64,000 nucleotides of DNA from Clostridia bacterium (lineage in GTDB: Bacteria > Bacillota > Clostridia > Christensenellales > Aristaeellaceae), in the NCBI GenBank assembly GCA_017484085.1, contig JAFUTW010000047.1:1-64000 (forward strand). Reading direction: 5' to 3'. Of the stretch, positions 41,709 through 49,848 are shown one piece after another; positions within the stretch are counted from its first letter, which is position 1; every line of letters begins with the position of its first letter. The translations under genes were made by a program, and so were the position numbers. The notes under the pieces are model-generated. The model did not search any database, was not told the origin of the DNA, and worked only from the letters and a program-made list of their open reading frames with translations.

Positions 41709-42785
41709 TTATTTGGTGGTGACCTTTTCTGTCCAGACGGTGTTGATCGCCTCGCGGTTGTGGAAAGCTTTGTCCCAGTCTACGCCCAGATCCTTGGCGA
41801 TCAGCTCGTCGGTGTCCATGGAGTGGAAGGGGTACTCCTTCATGCCGGCGAAGACGGAGTGCATATAGCCCTGGAGGATGAGCTTCTGGGCCTCCTCGGA
41901 GAGCAGCCACTGCTCAACGGCTTCGCAGGCTTCGGTGTTCACGTTGGCGGAGTGCTCCTCGGCCACGGTCATTACGGTGGAGGGGATGAGGACGACGCCG
42001 TCCTCCGGATAGATGCACTGGAGGTTGGTGATGGGCGCGCCGGCGTCCTCCGCCTCTTTGAGCACCTTGAGGATGGACTCCTCGAGGATCATGATGGCTG
42101 CGCACTCGCCGGTCTGCAGCTTGGCGATGGCGGTGGAGCCGGACTCGATCATGACGCTGTTGGCGGCGAGACCGTCCAGGTAATCCGGGCCGTAGTGGTC
42201 ATCCTGGATGAGGGAGGCGACGGCGGCAAAGGTGGTGCCGCTGGTCATGGGGTTGCCCATGGAGATGTAGCCCTTGAGGGAGGGATCCTCGGCAAACGCC
42301 TTGAAGGTCCTGGGGATGGTTACGCCCTTTGCGGCCCAATCGCCCTCCATCTCGGGGTTGTAGGCGAGCACCATGTTGCAGACGCGCACGGGATACCAGT
42401 AGCCCTCTTCGTCGTAGGGGAAGCGCAGCAGGGTATCGGCGTTCTCCACTTCCACCGGCTCCAAGTAACCGGCCTCTTTCAGCTCCAGGGAGAAAGCGGG
42501 CTCGGCGACGAGCATCATGTCGCAGCCCAGCGTGCCGGTTTCCATTTCGCCGTACACCTTGGTGATCAGCGAGGAGGTGCCGCCGTAGAAGAAGAAGCTG
42601 CCGTCGTATGCGGGGGTGAGGTTGGGGAATTCGGCCTTGATCGCCGCATCCATCATGTCGATGACGAAGGGATACATGGAGGAGTAGATGCCGACGGTGC
42701 CCTCCACATCCTCGTTGACGGCCAGCGCAGCGCCGGCGGAGCAGGCGAGCAGCAGGGACAGAACCAAAGAAAGAAGCTTTTTCAT
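41709..42785 (-). CDS. ABC importer solute-binding protein (AfuA/FbpA-like)
   Basis: A 358-residue periplasmic-type binding protein. The signal peptide (MKKLLSLVLSLLLACSAG, then AALA) offers an AxA cleavage site and a poor lipobox (LLAC), so anchoring is uncertain. The mature part begins EGTVGIYSSMYPF and includes YDEEGYWYPVRVCNMVLAYNP, SMGNPMTSGTTFAAVASL and a C-terminal AEEHSANVNTEACEAVEQWL, as in FbpA/AfuA proteins, some of which bind sugar or glycerol phosphates rather than iron. Operon partners argue for an organophosphate (inference). It is first in an eight-kilobase operon. Confidence 0.87.
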   Translation of the reverse strand: MKKLLSLVLSLLLACSAGAALAVNEDVEGTVGIYSSMYPFVIDMMDAAIKAEFPNLTPAYDGSFFFYGGTSSLITKVYGEMETGTLGCDMMLVAEPAFSLELKEAGYLEPVEVENADTLLRFPYDEEGYWYPVRVCNMVLAYNPEMEGDWAAKGVTIPRTFKAFAEDPSLKGYISMGNPMTSGTTFAAVASLIQDDHYGPDYLDGLAANSVMIESGSTAIAKLQTGECAAIMILEESILKVLKEAEDAGAPITNLQCIYPEDGVVLIPSTVMTVAEEHSANVNTEACEAVEQWLLSEEAQKLILQGYMHSVFAGMKEYPFHSMDTDELIAKDLGVDWDKAFHNREAINTVWTEKVTTK

Positions 42786-42826
42786 GGTGAAGATCTCCTT
42801 TTCGGACGATGGGAATGAACGGCTGC

Positions 42827-42844
42827 GCGGTGCTCATGCACCGC
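42827..42844 (-). other. Leader hairpin upstream of the solute-binding protein gene
   Basis: GCGGTGC (42827-42833), 4-base loop, GCACCGC (42838-42844), inside the leader RNA. It may protect the message 5' end. Confidence 0.5.
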
Positions 42845-42859
42845 CGTTTTCTTGAGAAA

Positions 42860-42888
42860 ATGATAGCACAAAACGTGCACCTTGTCCA
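42860..42888 (-). promoter_or_regulatory. Promoter of the importer/GlpA-like operon
   Basis: On the minus strand TGGACA (42888-42883), 17-base spacer, TATCAT (42865-42860) with a TGC extended -10. Confidence 0.7.
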
Positions 42889-42919
42889 TGAAAGCCGCAA
42901 AAACGGGCAGATGCAGAAA

Positions 42920-42951
42920 GCCTCCCTTCAGAAGCGTTCATGAAGGGAGGC
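42920..42951 (-). terminator. Terminator after lsrR-lsrK-cupin
   Basis: GCCTCCCTTCA (42920-42930) and TGAAGGGAGGC (42941-42951) form a perfect 11-base stem, followed on the minus strand by TTTCTGC. Confidence 0.82.
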
Positions 42952-42961
42952 ATACGCAGAC

Positions 42962-43312
42962 TCAATAGGTGTAGTTTTCCACCTCGACCTTGTCCGGGTC
43001 GGTGAAGGGGGCCAGCGTCGAGATCATCTTGACGGGCTTGTCATAGGGATTGACGACGTAGTGGATCTCACCCGGCTCGACGTGGATGAGCTGGCCGGGG
43101 GTAAGGTGATTGACCACGCCGTCCACGACGATGTTGACCTCGCCCTCCAGGATGAAGAAGTTCTCCTCCATCACGTTGTGGTAGTGCGCCTTGAAATCCT
43201 GGCCGGGCTGGAACTGAACGATGGCAAAGTTGCTGCGGGGCCCTTTCATGAGGTACTTGGGCCCGCTGTCGCCGAAGCGGTATTCGCGGTCCTTTTCATT
43301 GATGATATACAT
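42962..43312 (-). CDS. Cupin-domain protein encoded with lsrK
   Basis: A 116-residue single-domain cupin. Motif 1 reads FKAHYHNVMEENFFILEGEV (two histidines and glutamate for metal) and motif 2 PGEIHYVVN (third histidine). Small cupins include isomerases and sugar-binding enzymes. It follows lsrK by about 40 bases and ends at a terminator, so it belongs to the lsrR-lsrK unit; a step in handling phosphorylated AI-2, in place of the missing LsrG, is possible but unproven. AGGAGGAG precedes the ATG. Confidence 0.85.
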   Translation of the reverse strand: MYIINEKDREYRFGDSGPKYLMKGPRSNFAIVQFQPGQDFKAHYHNVMEENFFILEGEVNIVVDGVVNHLTPGQLIHVEPGEIHYVVNPYDKPVKMISTLAPFTDPDKVEVENYTY

Positions 43313-43351
43313 GGCTGACTCCTCCTGCTCTCTCTTATGGTCGTGAAACGC

Positions 43352-44917
43352 TTACAGGCCCGGTGCGATCCACATGTAGCGCGTGAGGCCGCGGTCGGAC
43401 AGATCCAGATGCGCCTTGTACACTTCGCGCCACGGGCCGTACATCTCTTCGTAAACCTTGTGGTTTTCCATGTTCGGCTGGTAGACCTTGTCCCACTTGA
43501 CGAGGCTGCGCGCGGCCGTGCTGATGTCGGGGTAGATGCCTACGCCGTAGCCGGCCAGGATGGCAGCGCCCAGCGCCGTGGCTTCCTTGACGACGGGGAC
43601 CTTGACCGGCAGGCCCAGCACGTCGGCGAGGATCTGGCACCACACGCCGCCCTTGCTGGCGCCGCCGGCGAAGACGACCCCGTCCGGCCGGTTGCCCGTC
43701 GCCTCGTAAACGAGATCCATGTGGCCTTTCGTGATCATGGCCGTATTCTCCATGATGGCGCGGTAGAAGGTGTACTTGTTGAACTTCTCCGGGTCAAAGT
43801 CGAAGTTGGTGAAGGTGGGCGCCGCGTGCTTCCACGCGATGAAGTTCATGACGTCCGAGAAGGTGCACATCATGCCGTAGCAGCCGGCGGGGACCTTTTC
43901 GGCTTTTTCGTTCATGAGAGCGTAGGGGTCTGTCCCCAGCGCTTTCGCCTTTTCGATCTCCTCCTGGCAGAAGGCGTCGCGGTACCAGCGCATAGCCAGG
44001 CCGGGCTTGAAAGCCAGCGCCTCGTACTGCCACATGCCGGGCACGGCGTGGCAGTTCACGCGGACGCGGCAGCCTTCGTCCGTGTCGGGCTTTGCCGTGT
44101 TGAACTCGTACTGCCAGAAGCTGCCGCCGAAGACGGCCGCCTGGCTCTCATCCACCACGCCGACGCCCACGCAGCCCAGCTGCGCGTCACCGCCGCCGAC
44201 AACGACCTTCGTGCCCAAAGCCAGGCCGGTGTCCCTCGCACCCTGCTCGCTGACGGTGCCTGCGACGGTGCCGCACTCGATCGCCGCCGGGAAGATATCG
44301 GAGCGGAGCCCGACCTTCTCCATGATGGAGGGATCCCAGGCGCGGGTTTTGAGGGAGAACATGCCCGTGGTGCTGCCGTTGCTGGGCTCCACGGCCAGTT
44401 TGCCGGTCAGCCGGTAGATCAGCCAGTCGTTGAACATGCCGACAGCGGCGATCTTCTCGTAGACCTCCGGCATTTTATTCTTCACCCAGAGGATGCGGGG
44501 CAGCGCGCCCAGCGCGTAGGTTTCGCCGGTCTCCAGGTAGATTTCCTTTTCGAGTTCGGGATTCATGCGGATGAGCTCGCCCACCTCGTCGGTGGATCGC
44601 GCATCGACGTTGGCGCAGGCCCAGATCTCCTTCCCGTCCGCGTCGTAGAGCACGATGCCCTCGCGCATGCAGGTGGTGCTGACCGCGGCGATCTCGGCGG
44701 GGTCGATGCCGGCCTCGCGGATGGCGCCGCGCACGCAGTCGCTGGCCAGCTTCCAGTTGGTGGTCCAGTCAAAGTCCATGCTGCCGGGCCAGCGCGGATC
44801 CTCCAGATGCGTCCATTCATGCTGCACGCAGGAGATCTGCTGTCCCTCGGTGTCGAAGAGCACCGCGCGGACGCTGCCTGTGCCCGCGTCGATTGCCATC
44901 AGGTATTGGGATGCCAT
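43352..44917 (-). CDS. lsrK: Autoinducer-2 kinase LsrK (FGGY family)
   Basis: A 521-residue sugar-kinase-fold enzyme that phosphorylates imported AI-2 (open-chain DPD), trapping it and creating the LsrR ligand. The N-terminal MAIDAGTGSVRAVLFD (ATP/phosphate loop), CMREGIVLYDADGKEIWACANVDAR, GGGDAQLGCVGVG and the C-terminal FAGGASKGGVWCQILADV are near-identical in layout to enterobacterial LsrK (about 530 residues), including the final GLTRYMWIAPGL. Among FGGY kinases this match is specific. Gene order lsrR-lsrK agrees. GGAGGCGG precedes the ATG. Confidence 0.92.
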   Translation of the reverse strand: MASQYLMAIDAGTGSVRAVLFDTEGQQISCVQHEWTHLEDPRWPGSMDFDWTTNWKLASDCVRGAIREAGIDPAEIAAVSTTCMREGIVLYDADGKEIWACANVDARSTDEVGELIRMNPELEKEIYLETGETYALGALPRILWVKNKMPEVYEKIAAVGMFNDWLIYRLTGKLAVEPSNGSTTGMFSLKTRAWDPSIMEKVGLRSDIFPAAIECGTVAGTVSEQGARDTGLALGTKVVVGGGDAQLGCVGVGVVDESQAAVFGGSFWQYEFNTAKPDTDEGCRVRVNCHAVPGMWQYEALAFKPGLAMRWYRDAFCQEEIEKAKALGTDPYALMNEKAEKVPAGCYGMMCTFSDVMNFIAWKHAAPTFTNFDFDPEKFNKYTFYRAIMENTAMITKGHMDLVYEATGNRPDGVVFAGGASKGGVWCQILADVLGLPVKVPVVKEATALGAAILAGYGVGIYPDISTAARSLVKWDKVYQPNMENHKVYEEMYGPWREVYKAHLDLSDRGLTRYMWIAPGL

Positions 44918-44968
44918 GTTGCCGCCTCCTCTTTTGTCGTGCCGGGTTTCCTTTTATAGATCCTTTGC

Positions 44969-45892
44969 TTATGCGGTTTCTTCCAGCTGCAGGATGCGCA
45001 GCGCGGTCTCCTCGTCGGTGATGAGCGTGTCCAGATAGCCGCCCAGCAGCGCCGCGCGGATCGCCTCCGCCTTGACGGTGCCGGCCGCGATGCCGATGAC
45101 GTTGCGAAGCGAGCGCAGCGTATCCAGCGAAGCGCCGATCAGCCGCTCCTCCACCGGACTTTCGATGAGCTGTCCGTCCCTGGTGAGGAAATGGGAGAGC
45201 AGGTCGCCTGCTGCGCCGCGCATGCGCAGGTAGAGCATGTCGTTGGCGTTCAGGATGCCGCTGTGAAAGATGGTCGCGCTCTCATCCATGGAGCCGATGC
45301 CCACGAGAGTGAGATGGGACAGGGGGATCATCCGGGCGATCTCCTGCACGCTGTCCTCCCGGCGCATCGCCTGCGCCATTTCGGCGCTGGAGGCGAGCAG
45401 GGGAGCGGGCATGAGGTGCAGCCTGGCGTTGAAGACGTTGCTGCGCGCATCGGGCAGATAGCAGGAGACTCCGCCCGTCAGCGAGACACAGGAGATCGTC
45501 TGCTCCGCAAGGGTGGCCAGGTTGTTGAGCACCCGGCTCAGCGTGTCGCCGTAGCCGATGTTGATGACGGTGTCGCTGCGGATACGCTCGGACAGGTACA
45601 TGCTGGCCGCTTCGGCGATGTTTTCGTTGCAGCGGGACTTGTCGGCGCCCGCGGGGACGATGAACGCATCCGTAAGCGAGTAGGTCTGTATGAGCTGCTT
45701 CTCCAGCTCCATGCGCCCCTGGCTGCCCTCTCTCAGATGAAAGCGGATGACGCCGGTGCGGCGCGCCCTGTCCAGGAGCTTGACGACGCGCATGCGGCTC
45801 ATGCCCAGCCGCTCGGAGATCTGCTGCTGGGTCAGCTCTTCATAATAGTAGTACCAGGCGACTTTGGCCATCAGCGCCTCTTCGTACTCCAT
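44969..45892 (-). CDS. lsrR: SorC/DeoR-family transcriptional regulator LsrR
   Basis: A 307-residue repressor. Helix-turn-helix at about residues 20-42 (LTQQQISERLGMSRMRVVKLL), then a sugar-binding domain (about 60-305) with INIGYGDTLSRVLNNLA, VGIGSMDESATIF and the C-terminal IAAGTVKAEAIRAALLGGYLDTLITDEETA, the SorC effector fold. By position and partners it should release DNA on binding phospho-AI-2. The ATG at 45892 is chosen for GAGG and for the HTH offset; the longer in-frame opening to 46186 crosses the promoter. It diverges from lsrA across the shared control region. Confidence 0.9.
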   Translation of the reverse strand: MEYEEALMAKVAWYYYYEELTQQQISERLGMSRMRVVKLLDRARRTGVIRFHLREGSQGRMELEKQLIQTYSLTDAFIVPAGADKSRCNENIAEAASMYLSERIRSDTVINIGYGDTLSRVLNNLATLAEQTISCVSLTGGVSCYLPDARSNVFNARLHLMPAPLLASSAEMAQAMRREDSVQEIARMIPLSHLTLVGIGSMDESATIFHSGILNANDMLYLRMRGAAGDLLSHFLTRDGQLIESPVEERLIGASLDTLRSLRNVIGIAAGTVKAEAIRAALLGGYLDTLITDEETALRILQLEETA

Positions 45893-45927
45893 GCGCCACC
45901 TCAAACGAAACAAAAATTCAAGATTCA

Positions 45928-45937
45928 AACAAATGTT
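45928..45937. promoter_or_regulatory. Putative LsrR half-site on the lsrR side
   Basis: AACAAATGTT, just downstream of the lsrR -10. It is the reverse complement of the element at 46182-46191, so each divergent promoter has the same 10-base sequence, in the same orientation relative to transcription, just after its start. Confidence 0.6.
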
Positions 45938-45946
45938 ACCGCCTGC

Positions 45947-45975
45947 AGTATAGCACCGCAGCGGCCGGGTGTCAA
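45947..45975 (-). promoter_or_regulatory. Promoter of lsrR-lsrK-cupin
   Basis: On the minus strand a perfect TTGACA (45975-45970), 17-base spacer, TATACT (45952-45947) with a TGC extended -10. Such strength needs a repressor, in line with autoregulation. Confidence 0.85.
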
Positions 45976-46010
45976 CGCTTCCTATGAAATTGCAGGGATT
46001 CTTGACCAAA

Positions 46011-46030
46011 CTTTTTGCACCTTTTTGCAA
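46011..46030. repeat. Direct repeat in the lsr control region
   Basis: CTTTTTGCA occurs at 46011-46019 and again at 46021-46029, a 10-base period on one face of the helix, continuing into the palindrome CAAAGCTTTG. It may bind a second regulator; no cre (CcpA) match was found because the central CG is absent. Confidence 0.45.
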
Positions 46031-46124
46031 AGCTTTGTGAGACGCAGCGGGGAACGAAATCAAAACGCGTCGGAAAAACCGGCGGAGATTTAGGCAAAAT
46101 GCTTCCCTGTTTTGCTGAGAGGTG

Positions 46125-46153
46125 TTGACAAAGAGGTGCGGAGAGGGTATCAT
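46125..46153 (+). promoter_or_regulatory. Promoter of lsrACDB
   Basis: TTGACA (46125-46130), 17-base spacer, TATCAT (46148-46153), giving a leader of about 60 bases that contains the putative operator at 46182-46191. Confidence 0.85.
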
Positions 46154-46181
46154 ATGAAAAAAGATAAAAACTGACCATGGA

Positions 46182-46191
46182 AACATTTGTT
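46182..46191. promoter_or_regulatory. Putative LsrR half-site on the lsrA side
   Basis: AACATTTGTT, about 30 bases downstream of the lsrA -10 region; partner of the inverted copy at 45928-45937. A repressor bridging both copies (about 255 bases apart) could shut the two divergent units together. Confidence 0.6.
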
Positions 46192-46221
46192 CGGACAGAA
46201 CCTTTCGCGGAGGTACAACGG

Positions 46222-47742
46222 ATGAGTCTGCCGGTTGACGCGGGCGCGCGCCTCAGCGTCCGCTCCATCACCAAGGCTTTCGGCACCAATGCCGTCCTCA
46301 AGGGGATCGACATGGATGTGAAACCCGGTTCCGTCGTGGCCCTGATCGGCGGCAACGGCGCGGGTAAGAGCACCCTGATGAAGATCATCATGGGCATTTA
46401 CACCGCGGACAGCGGTGAAATCTATATGGAAGGCAAGCCCTGCAGGCTGGGCAAGCCGTCGGCCTCCCTGGCCGCGGGCATCTACCTGGTGCCGCAGGAG
46501 CCCATGCTCTTCCCCAATATGACCGTTGAGCAGAATATCCTGATGGGCATCGACGAGAACCCCATCTCCCTGCGGCGGCGGCTGAACGACCTCATCGGCC
46601 ACCTGGGCTGGAAGCTGGATCTTTCGCGCAAGGCGGCGACGCTCTCCATTGCGGAACAGCAGCTGGTGGAGATATTGCGCGGCCTGATGCGGGACGCGAA
46701 GCTGCTCATCCTGGACGAGCCGACGAGCTCCCTCACCTTCAACGAGGTGGACAGCCTTTTCAAGATCGTGCGCGATCTCAGATCCAAGGGCATCGGTATC
46801 ATCTACATCACGCACCGCCTGACGGAGGTCTTCGACATCGCGGACGAGGTGCTGATCATGCGCGACGGACTCATCACCCTCTCCGGGCCGGTGAAGCAGT
46901 TCACCCGTGAGATGCTGGTGGCGGGCCTGCTGCCGCCGGATGCCCAGCTGCGCAGCGCCAAGGCGGCCAGCCGCCCTGTGGATTACGCGCACACGGAACC
47001 GGTCCTCGTCGTGGACAAGCTGACGGGCTACGGCTTTAAGGACGTCTCCTTCAAGGTGTACCCGGGCGAGATCCTGGGCCTGGCCGGCGTCGTCGGCGCC
47101 GGGCGCACAGAACTGATCAGCACGATCTTCGGCCGGGACAAGGTCCTCGGCGGAAAGGTCTATCTGGAAGGAAAGGACGTAACGGGGCACAAGACGAGCC
47201 AGATCCTCAAAGAGGGCATCAACTTCGTGCCGGAGGACAGGCATTACAACGGCCTGTTCAAGATCCGTTCCATCTCCTCCAACACGACCTCCGCGCTGCT
47301 GGGGACGAAGGAGATCGGCGGGATCAACATGAACCGCCGCAAGCAGAACGACATCGCGCAGAAATATGTGGACGACTTCCGCACCAAGATCGTCTCGCTG
47401 GAGGATCTGATCGGCAGCCTCTCCGGCGGCAACCAGCAGAAGGTGGTCATCGCGCGCGCCCTGTCCACCAAGCCCAAGGTCGTCATCCTGGATGAGCCGA
47501 CGCGCGGCATCGACGCCGCGGCACGCGCGGACGTTTACAGCATCATCGAGCAGCTGAAAAACGCAGGCGTCGCGGTGCTCATGGTCTCCTCCGACATCGA
47601 GGAGGTCGTGGAGCTGGCTGACCGGGCGATCACCGTATACCGGGGGCGCATCAACGGGGAGTTCCTGCACGACGAGATCACGCAGGACGCTCTGACCGCA
47701 GCCTCCTTCGGTATCGTGCCTAAGAAGGGGGCGAAGCAATGA
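46222..47742 (+). CDS. lsrA: AI-2 importer ATPase LsrA
   Basis: A 506-residue double ATPase of the sugar-importer type. The first half has GGNGAGKSTLM (Walker A, about 43-50), LSIAEQQLVEILRGL and LLILDEPTSSL; the second has the usual modified loop VVGAGRTELIS, LSGGNQQKVVIARALS and VVILDEPTRGID. Together with LsrC, LsrD and LsrB it imports AI-2. GCGGAGGT lies 7 bases before the ATG at 46222; an in-frame ATG at 46177 has no site and overlaps the putative operator. Its stop overlaps lsrC by 4 bases. Confidence 0.9.
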   Translation: MSLPVDAGARLSVRSITKAFGTNAVLKGIDMDVKPGSVVALIGGNGAGKSTLMKIIMGIYTADSGEIYMEGKPCRLGKPSASLAAGIYLVPQEPMLFPNMTVEQNILMGIDENPISLRRRLNDLIGHLGWKLDLSRKAATLSIAEQQLVEILRGLMRDAKLLILDEPTSSLTFNEVDSLFKIVRDLRSKGIGIIYITHRLTEVFDIADEVLIMRDGLITLSGPVKQFTREMLVAGLLPPDAQLRSAKAASRPVDYAHTEPVLVVDKLTGYGFKDVSFKVYPGEILGLAGVVGAGRTELISTIFGRDKVLGGKVYLEGKDVTGHKTSQILKEGINFVPEDRHYNGLFKIRSISSNTTSALLGTKEIGGINMNRRKQNDIAQKYVDDFRTKIVSLEDLIGSLSGGNQQKVVIARALSTKPKVVILDEPTRGIDAAARADVYSIIEQLKNAGVAVLMVSSDIEEVVELADRAITVYRGRINGEFLHDEITQDALTAASFGIVPKKGAKQ

Positions 47743-48752
47743 GCAGCCTGAAAAACCTGCTTCACGCCAGGTGGATGTCGAGCCTCGTCTTCCTCATTCT
47801 GCTGTTCCTCATCACCGGCCTGGCGGATCCGAACTTCCTCACCTACACGAACGTCATCAACTGCTTTAACACAGCCACGATGTACACCCTGCTGGCCATC
47901 GGCATCGCGTTCGTCATCATGACGGGCGAGATCGACGTTTCCATCGGCGCCACGCTGGGGCTGACCGCCGCCATGACGGGCCTCATCGCGCAGCAGGGCG
48001 GCAGCATCGGCAGGATGCTGGTCGTCTGTGTGCTGGCCGGCGCGGCAGTCGGCCTGGTGAACGGTGTCGGCGTCGCGTTCTTCGGCGTCCCGTCCCTCAT
48101 CTTCACGCTGGGCACCAACGGCGTCATCCGCGGGCTCATCTACATCGTGACGGACGGCCGCACGGTGGAAAACTTCGGCGGCGACATCGCCGTTTACGGC
48201 AACAAGGTGCTCTTTGCCGAAATCACGCTCTATTACGCGCTGGCGGTCGTGCTGGTCGCCATAGCGCACCTGGTGCTGACGCACACGAAGAAGGGCAGGT
48301 ACTTCATCGCCGTCGGCGACAACCTGGACGGTGCCAGGCTGGTCGGCATCTCCGTCTTCCGCGTGAAGCTGCTGGCCTATGTGCTCTGCGGCATCTTCGC
48401 CGGCATCGCCGGATACGTGTTCGCCTCCAAATACCGTCAGGTGATGACGGTCGCAGGCAACGGCTATGAGATGACCGCCATCGCGGCCTGCGTGCTGGGC
48501 GGCATCTCGCTCTCCGGCGGCCTGGGCAACATGGTGGGCGCGGCGATCGGCGCGGTCATCATGTCGTCCATCAGCCGGCTGCTGGTCTTCATAGGCCTCC
48601 CGTCCGACTTCAACAACACGATCACCGGCGTCATGCTGATCATCATCGTCGTGGTCGACGCGCTGACCCAGAGGCGCTCTATCGAAATGACGAGAAGAAA
48701 ACGCCTCCTGTCCAGAACGGCCGGCACGGGCACGGAAGGGGGGAAGGGCTGA
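47739..48752 (+). CDS. lsrC: AI-2 importer permease LsrC
   Basis: A 337-residue membrane permease of the BPD_transp_2 type with about nine or ten hydrophobic segments. MTGEIDVSIGATLGLTAA and SLIFTLGTNGVIRGL are family hallmarks; the ATPase-contact region is GKGRYF..GDNLDGARLVGISV-like (about 186-203) and AACVLGGISLSGGLGNMVGA follows. It pairs with LsrD to form the channel. Start ATGA overlap with lsrA, end overlap of one base with lsrD. Confidence 0.88.
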   Translation: MSSLKNLLHARWMSSLVFLILLFLITGLADPNFLTYTNVINCFNTATMYTLLAIGIAFVIMTGEIDVSIGATLGLTAAMTGLIAQQGGSIGRMLVVCVLAGAAVGLVNGVGVAFFGVPSLIFTLGTNGVIRGLIYIVTDGRTVENFGGDIAVYGNKVLFAEITLYYALAVVLVAIAHLVLTHTKKGRYFIAVGDNLDGARLVGISVFRVKLLAYVLCGIFAGIAGYVFASKYRQVMTVAGNGYEMTAIAACVLGGISLSGGLGNMVGAAIGAVIMSSISRLLVFIGLPSDFNNTITGVMLIIIVVVDALTQRRSIEMTRRKRLLSRTAGTGTEGGKG

Positions 48753-49777
48753 TGAATGCCGTAAAGAAACTGCTCAGACGCTGGGAGACCTTCCTCATCC
48801 TCTTCCTCATCCTGGAGTTCGTCGTCTTCGGGTCCGCCAATCCCAAGTTCCTGCGGCCGGCTTCCATCATGACGAGCATCGTCAACTACATCAGCGTCTG
48901 CATCATCGCGCTGTTCGTCACCCTGGTGATGATCACCGGCGGCATCGATATCCAGGCCGCATCGATCATCGGCCTTACCAGCATCATCGAGGGCGTGCTG
49001 TGGAGCGACGCCGGGATGAACATCTGGGTGGCCGTCGTCATCGCCGCCATCGCGGCGGCGGCCTGCGGGGCGCTCTCCGGCTTCTTCGTGGCGTACTGCG
49101 GCGTGCAGCCCATGGTGGTCACGCTGGGCGGCAGCTTCCTGTACTCCGGCCTGGCGCTGCTCGTGTCGGGCATGAGCGCGACGCCCGCATATCAGGGCAT
49201 CAGCGGCTTCCCCTCGAAGGTCGGAAAGACCTTTGTGGATTTCCGCTTCCTGGGCAAGGGCGAGCTCTTCGGCATCCCCATGCAGATCGTGATCTACGTC
49301 GTGCTCATCCTGCTGTGCGCCTGGATCCTGCACCGCACCAAATACGGCGAGCGGCTTTACCTCATCGGCGTCAACCAGCAGGCGGCGGAGTATTCAGGCA
49401 TCAACACGCGGCTCGTGATCATGAGCACCTACGTCCTCTCAGCCGTCAGCGCCGCGCTGGCCGGCACGCTGCTCACCTCCAACATGAACTCGGCCAAGTA
49501 CAACCACGGCTCCGGCTATACGCTGGCCATCATCACGGCGGTGGTGCTGGGCGGCACGCTCAACACCGGCGGCAAGGGCAGCATCTTCGGTACGGTCCTG
49601 GCCTCGCTCATCATCTGCATTCTGCGCTACGGGCTGCCGCTGTGCTTCGGCGTCAGCACGCAGAACCTGGATCTTCCCGTGGGCATCATCCTGGTGCTCG
49701 TCGTCCTCGGACGCGAGATCGCCGGCAGGCACCTGATCTCGCAGCTGATGCGGCGCTTCAGGAAGAATGCCGCCTGA
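48752..49777 (+). CDS. lsrD: AI-2 importer permease LsrD
   Basis: A 341-residue permease paralogous to LsrC. It has MITGGIDIQAASIIGLTSI, QPMVVTLGGSFLYSGLALL and AAEYSGINTRLVIMSTYVL (ATPase contact), then LGGTLNTGGKGSIFGTVLASL. About nine or ten membrane segments. The ATG shares its first base with the stop of lsrC (TGATG). lsrB follows after 71 bases with a fresh ribosome site. Confidence 0.88.
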   Translation: MNAVKKLLRRWETFLILFLILEFVVFGSANPKFLRPASIMTSIVNYISVCIIALFVTLVMITGGIDIQAASIIGLTSIIEGVLWSDAGMNIWVAVVIAAIAAAACGALSGFFVAYCGVQPMVVTLGGSFLYSGLALLVSGMSATPAYQGISGFPSKVGKTFVDFRFLGKGELFGIPMQIVIYVVLILLCAWILHRTKYGERLYLIGVNQQAAEYSGINTRLVIMSTYVLSAVSAALAGTLLTSNMNSAKYNHGSGYTLAIITAVVLGGTLNTGGKGSIFGTVLASLIICILRYGLPLCFGVSTQNLDLPVGIILVLVVLGREIAGRHLISQLMRRFRKNAA

Positions 49778-49848
49778 TTTCCCTTCGGTTTCAAGAGGCG
49801 CTGAAGATAACGCTTCCTGAGATAAAAAAACATAGGAGGAACACAAAC

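Noticed and set aside
46011..46042. A catabolite-repression (cre) site in the lsr control region.
   Set aside because: CAAAGCTTTG is palindromic but lacks the central CG of cre sites.
49000..49848. An upstream in-frame extension that would fuse 283 residues to LsrB.
   Set aside because: It is the lsrD sequence in another frame; LsrB has a proper signal peptide and AGGAGG at 49849.
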